Positions 15,079 to 17,390 of a stretch of 17,390 nucleotides of DNA are shown here, piece after piece; position 1 is the stretch's first letter; each line of letters starts with the position of its first letter. Where the stretch lies: NCBI GenBank assembly GCA_900554495.1, contig USHR01000015.1:1-17390 (forward strand), given 5' to 3'. The notes under the pieces were generated by a model. It ran no database searches. It was given only the letters and a program-made list of their open reading frames with translations, and was not told the DNA's origin. Both the position numbers and the translations under genes were made by a program. Origin of the DNA: an uncultured Collinsella sp. GTDB lineage: Bacteria; Actinomycetota; Coriobacteriia; Coriobacteriales; Coriobacteriaceae.

Positions 15079-15106
15079 GATTACCAGCAGCTTTTCCCGT
15101 CATCAA
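15078..15106 (-). promoter_or_regulatory. Predicted promoter of the fructosamine operon
   Basis: On the minus strand TTGATG (15101-15106), 17 bases, then TAATCT (15078-15083) preceded by TGG, an extended -10 motif. The predicted start is near 15071, giving a leader of about 73 bases before the transporter ATG. Confidence 0.5.
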
Positions 15107-15137
15107 GATAATTTCAAACTGATTGCCGCAACGCGGT

Positions 15138-15166
15138 TGAACGGTCGCGTTCGCGCCGTGAACGGT
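15138..15166. repeat. Two direct copies of TGAACGGT, 21 bp apart
   Basis: TGAACGGT occurs at 15138-15145 and 15159-15166, two helical turns apart, roughly 70-95 bases upstream of the predicted operon start. The spacing would suit a dimeric activator or second repressor site, but this is inference. Confidence 0.35.
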
Positions 15167-15206
15167 ATGGAAGCGCCCGGTGAGATGATCCACCGGGCGT
15201 TTCCAT
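15167..15206. other. GC-rich hairpin after the regulator gene
   Basis: A 16-position stem (15167-15182 with 15191-15206) with one imperfect pair and an eight-base loop lies 11 bases past the regulator stop codon. It has no T tract, like the hairpin at the far end of the operon. It probably reduces read-through from the regulator into the operon. Confidence 0.6.
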
Positions 15207-15216
15207 TCGCAATGTC

Positions 15217-15960
15217 CTAGATGTCAAAAACGTAGCGAGACCCAACGATCCGCTGACGACCGATGATAAACGGCCGCCGTTGCTCATCGAAAAAGAAGGC
15301 TTCCATATAAAACAAGGGTTCGCCAACGGGAACCGCCAGCAACCGAGCGACCTCGGGCGATGCGCACGCGATCTCGAGCGTGCACGGGTCGGTAAACGCG
15401 GGCATGCGGCCAGTCTGGTTGCGCACGAACTCAAAAATGGATTGGTTAGATAGAGGCGCCGTTGATAGATAGGCGTTGTCCTCGTAAACGTATATGTTGT
15501 TCTCAAGCATGACGGGGACGCCATCGGCAGTACGCACGCGCTCAACGCAAATCAAGTCAGTTCCAACGGGAACACCAAAGAAATGTGCTTCGGTGGAATC
15601 CGCCGGCAGTATCTTTCTCGAAATGACACACGCCCCCGGTTCCATTCCGTTAACGCGGCATGCGTCCGAAAAACTCTGAACGTCATCCTTCTGGCGAATC
15701 TTGCGCTTGAGCTTGGGGGCATTGACAAACGTGCCTTTCCCCTGTCGCTTCGTTAGATAGCCCTGCTGGACGAGCTCCTCAATAGCACGTCGCACGGTAA
15801 CGCGGCCAACTTTATAGCTCTCAGCCAATTCGAATTCGTTGGGTATCCGCGCGCCTGCCTTGTAGGCGCCGGAGTTGATTTCGTTTTTAATGATATCGAT
15901 AACCTGTTGGTACAGCGGTATCGCTGCTTTACCGTCAGTTAGCCCTTCAGTCGGTGGCAT
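15217..15960 (-). CDS. GntR/HutC-family transcriptional regulator with UTRA domain
   Basis: This is probably the substrate-responsive repressor of the downstream operon. The 247-residue product has an N-terminal winged helix (about 14-80) with IPLYQQVIDIIKNEI, GARIPNEFELAESYKVGRVTVRRAIEEL and GYLTKRQGKGTFV, all typical of GntR proteins. The remaining ~160 residues form the UTRA ligand-binding domain of the HutC subfamily; ICVERVRTADGVPVMLE and QTGRMP fit this fold. HutC-type regulators commonly bind phosphosugars or amine derivatives, and E. coli frl and Salmonella fra operons also use GntR-family regulators. GGAGAGGG lies just before ATG 15960. A promoter of its own is visible upstream, so it is probably transcribed separately from the operon that follows. 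Confidence 0.93.
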   Translation of the reverse strand: MPPTEGLTDGKAAIPLYQQVIDIIKNEINSGAYKAGARIPNEFELAESYKVGRVTVRRAIEELVQQGYLTKRQGKGTFVNAPKLKRKIRQKDDVQSFSDACRVNGMEPGACVISRKILPADSTEAHFFGVPVGTDLICVERVRTADGVPVMLENNIYVYEDNAYLSTAPLSNQSIFEFVRNQTGRMPAFTDPCTLEIACASPEVARLLAVPVGEPLFYMEAFFFDEQRRPFIIGRQRIVGSRYVFDI

Positions 15961-15982
15961 ATACCCTCTCCAAGCACGATTA

Positions 15983-16010
15983 AGTCTAAAGCGGGCTCAG
16001 GGGCATTCAA
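15983..16010 (-). promoter_or_regulatory. Possible promoter of the GntR-family gene
   Basis: On the minus strand TTGAAT (16005-16010), 16 bases, then TAGACT (15983-15988). Each hexamer matches about four of six consensus bases. It overlaps a large imperfect palindrome. Confidence 0.4.
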
Positions 16011-16032
16011 CAAGCCCTTAAGCCCGCATTAG
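15986..16032 (-). terminator. Imperfect 47-bp palindrome: HAD-gene terminator or regulator operator
   Basis: Arms 15986-16004 and 16014-16032 match at 16 of 19 positions, with a GCGGGCT core and a nine-base loop. On the minus strand it is followed by TTTAGACTT, so it could end the transcript of the phosphatase gene whose stop is at 16111. It also overlaps the candidate promoter of the GntR-family gene and could be its operator. Confidence 0.45.
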
Positions 16033-16110
16033 CTTAAAGTATGCTAGGTGTCGCACCAAAATGTTGGCTATTTACTCATCAGACCCGAAAAACGCGCAAC
16101 TACCGCGCTC

Positions 16111-16770
16111 CTAAGAAAGCGTGAGCAGCTCCGGCAGCTGGTCGATAATCTTGTCCGCGGCATCCTGGCTAAAGCCAAAGCGTTCCTCGCGCTTGGCAAT
16201 GACTGTCAGGCCGGCTCGCTTGCCAGCGGTGATGCCGGGCACCGAATCCTCAACGCAGCAGCAGCGATTCGCGGGCAGCCCCAGCAGGTCCAGCGCATGC
16301 AGGTAGATGTCGGGCTCGGGTTTGCTCTCCTTAAACTGCTCGCCGCTCACCACATACTCAAAGGCATCCGACAGCCCGCATGCATTGAGCACTTCCTCGA
16401 TGCTAACCATGGGAGACGAGCTGGCAAGCGCCACGCGAACGCCACGGCGCGGCAGCTCTCGAATCGTATCCACGGCGCCTGGGTTAATCAAAGCCTGATA
16501 GTCACGCGGACGCTTATGCGCCCACTCGTCCCAACGGGCCAACGCCTCCTCGCCAGTGAAGTGTCCCTTACCGGCGCGCTCAAACCAATCGACCAGCATA
16601 TGCAGGAAGAACTGATGCGAGGTACCGACCTGCCCATTCAACTCCTCTTGAGTCAGATTAAGTCCAAGCTCCTTGGCAAACGCGGCAGTCTCGCCCAAGT
16701 AGTAATACTCGGTATCGACAATGACGCCGTCCATGTCAAAGATAACGGCGTCGAACGGAAATGCGGACAC
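16111..16770 (-). CDS. HAD-superfamily phosphatase, beta-phosphoglucomutase-like subfamily
   Basis: GTG 16770 is chosen as start because GGGAGGG lies four bases upstream and the frame before it shows no homology; the product is 219 residues. The HAD motifs are complete: motif I FDMDGVIVDT with nucleophile D12 and D14; motif II serine in ALASSSP near 118; motif III lysine 150 in ESKPEPDIY; motif IV VEDSVPGI at 173-180. The helical cap lies between residues about 20 and 90, as in subclass IA. Members act on small phosphosugars, either as phosphatases or as phosphoglucomutases; the substrate cannot be assigned. It is downstream of a Cof-type phosphatase gene, with a terminator hairpin between the two. 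Confidence 0.9.
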   Translation of the reverse strand: MSAFPFDAVIFDMDGVIVDTEYYYLGETAAFAKELGLNLTQEELNGQVGTSHQFFLHMLVDWFERAGKGHFTGEEALARWDEWAHKRPRDYQALINPGAVDTIRELPRRGVRVALASSSPMVSIEEVLNACGLSDAFEYVVSGEQFKESKPEPDIYLHALDLLGLPANRCCCVEDSVPGITAGKRAGLTVIAKREERFGFSQDAADKIIDQLPELLTLS

Positions 16771-16785
16771 GGCACCCTCCCTAGC

Positions 16786-16811
16786 AAAAGGACGCCCGCA
16801 AGCAGGCGCCC
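16786..16811 (-). terminator. Terminator between the two HAD genes
   Basis: As minus-strand RNA, 16802-16811 pairs with 16790-16799 at all ten positions, two of them G-U; the innermost pairs must open to form a loop. TTTT follows. Only about five bases separate the T tract from the ribosome binding site of the next gene, so it may attenuate rather than end transcription. Confidence 0.6.
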
Positions 16812-16834
16812 GAGCCATGCATTAATCGGCGATT

Positions 16835-17390
16835 CTAACCCAGCAGCTTATCCAGCGCCACCGCAATGCCATCTTCGTTGTTATCGGCGGTCACCATCTG
16901 GGCTACAGCCTTAACCTCTTCGACGGCGTTACCCATGGCAACACCGGTGCCGGCCCACTCAATCATGGACTTGTCGTTCTGGCCGTCGCCAAACGATACG
17001 ACCTCACTGGCATCGATGCCGAGCTTGGGCAGGGCACCCTCGAGTGCGCGGGCCTTGTCGATACCGGGCGCCGTGTACTCAAAGTACCAGTCGGCCGTAA
17101 ACATGCCCGAAAGCGTCTGCTTAAAGGGCGCATACATCTCCTCGTAATGCGCCTGCAGGTAGGCCGGATCGCCCGCCGTCAGCAGCTTGTCCACGGGATA
17201 AGCATCAGCGACCTCATGCAGGCTCTCCACCTCGCGAATCTTAAGATCGCACGCATCGCGCTCGTATTTGACGATGTTTTTCTGCGAGCCGTCAGGCAGC
17301 GTGATCATGCAGTGATACGAATCCACGACATGCAAATCGCGACCGAGCGAAATCATAGGGATCACGTCAAAATTACGCAGGTGATCAATC
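16835..17390 (-). CDS. Cof-type HAD phosphatase, N-terminus beyond window edge
   Basis: Cof/YidA-type HAD proteins (subclass IIB) dephosphorylate small phosphosugars and cofactor phosphates. The frame is open to the right edge, with about 184 codons visible of a usual ~265-270. The N-terminal catalytic DxD motif is therefore outside the window. What is visible is most of the alpha/beta cap and the C-terminal core: DKARALEGALPKLGI, then the metal-binding motif SFGDGQNDKSMIEWAGTGVAMGNA, then TADNNEDGIAVAL, all standard for the family. An internal GTG at 17365 is not the real start, because the frame and the cap-like sequence continue upstream of it. A terminator-like hairpin lies just after the stop. 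Confidence 0.92.
   Translation of the reverse strand, partial: IDHLRNFDVIPMISLGRDLHVVDSYHCMITLPDGSQKNIVKYERDACDLKIREVESLHEVADAYPVDKLLTAGDPAYLQAHYEEMYAPFKQTLSGMFTADWYFEYTAPGIDKARALEGALPKLGIDASEVVSFGDGQNDKSMIEWAGTGVAMGNAVEEVKAVAQMVTADNNEDGIAVALDKLLG

Noticed and set aside
1..17390. CRISPR arrays, tRNA or rRNA genes, prophage
   Set aside because: No regularly spaced repeats, cloverleaf-like segments, rRNA signatures or phage structural genes were seen on either strand.

Overview
This window looks like chromosomal DNA of a Coriobacteriia-type anaerobic actinomycete, most likely Collinsella or a close relative. That is an inference from the fairly high G+C content, the GC-rich third codon positions, the strong AGGAGG-type ribosome binding sites and the gene content. 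No rRNA, tRNA, CRISPR array, phage gene or transposase was recognised. No gene-free stretch exceeds 300 bases; the longest is 8902-9179 (278 bases).

Left part (1-7010). An incomplete minus-strand glutamine-dependent NAD+ synthetase (nadE) runs off the left edge. Divergent from it are two plus-strand genes of unknown function. One is a two-helix membrane protein with a Ser/Thr-rich tail. The other has an N-terminal fold that may be LOTUS-like, a long Glu/Pro/Ala-rich linker and a compact C-terminal domain. A shared terminator separates them from minus-strand ettA (ribosome-associated ABC-F ATPase). Upstream of ettA lies an sdpR-sdpI pair, an autorepressor plus a membrane immunity-type protein, with a clear promoter and an overlapping palindrome.

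Middle (7080-9179). Between sdpR and tcdA lies a block whose hairpins pair better as minus-strand RNA and which ends in a textbook minus-strand terminator; it is a candidate structured RNA or leader. The plus-strand pair tcdA (ct6A37 cyclisation of tRNA) and a TatD-family hydrolase follow. Next is a 231-base intergenic element with near-perfect 31-base inverted ends.

Right part (9180-15960). A five-gene minus-strand operon (YfcC/DcuC-family transporter, divergent amidohydrolase, FrlC-like epimerase, FrlB-like SIS deglycase, FrlD-like PfkB kinase) follows a GntR/HutC-family regulator gene. It resembles Amadori-compound (fructosamine) catabolism such as frl and fra, but with an unusual transporter and an extra amidohydrolase whose usual HxH metal motif is missing. 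Expected logic: import, optional hydrolysis or epimerisation of the conjugate, phosphorylation at C6 by the kinase, then cleavage by the SIS deglycase to glucose 6-phosphate and the free amine. This operon is the best candidate for an undescribed system here.

The right edge holds two minus-strand HAD-family phosphatases, one of the beta-phosphoglucomutase type and one Cof-type that is cut by the window end.
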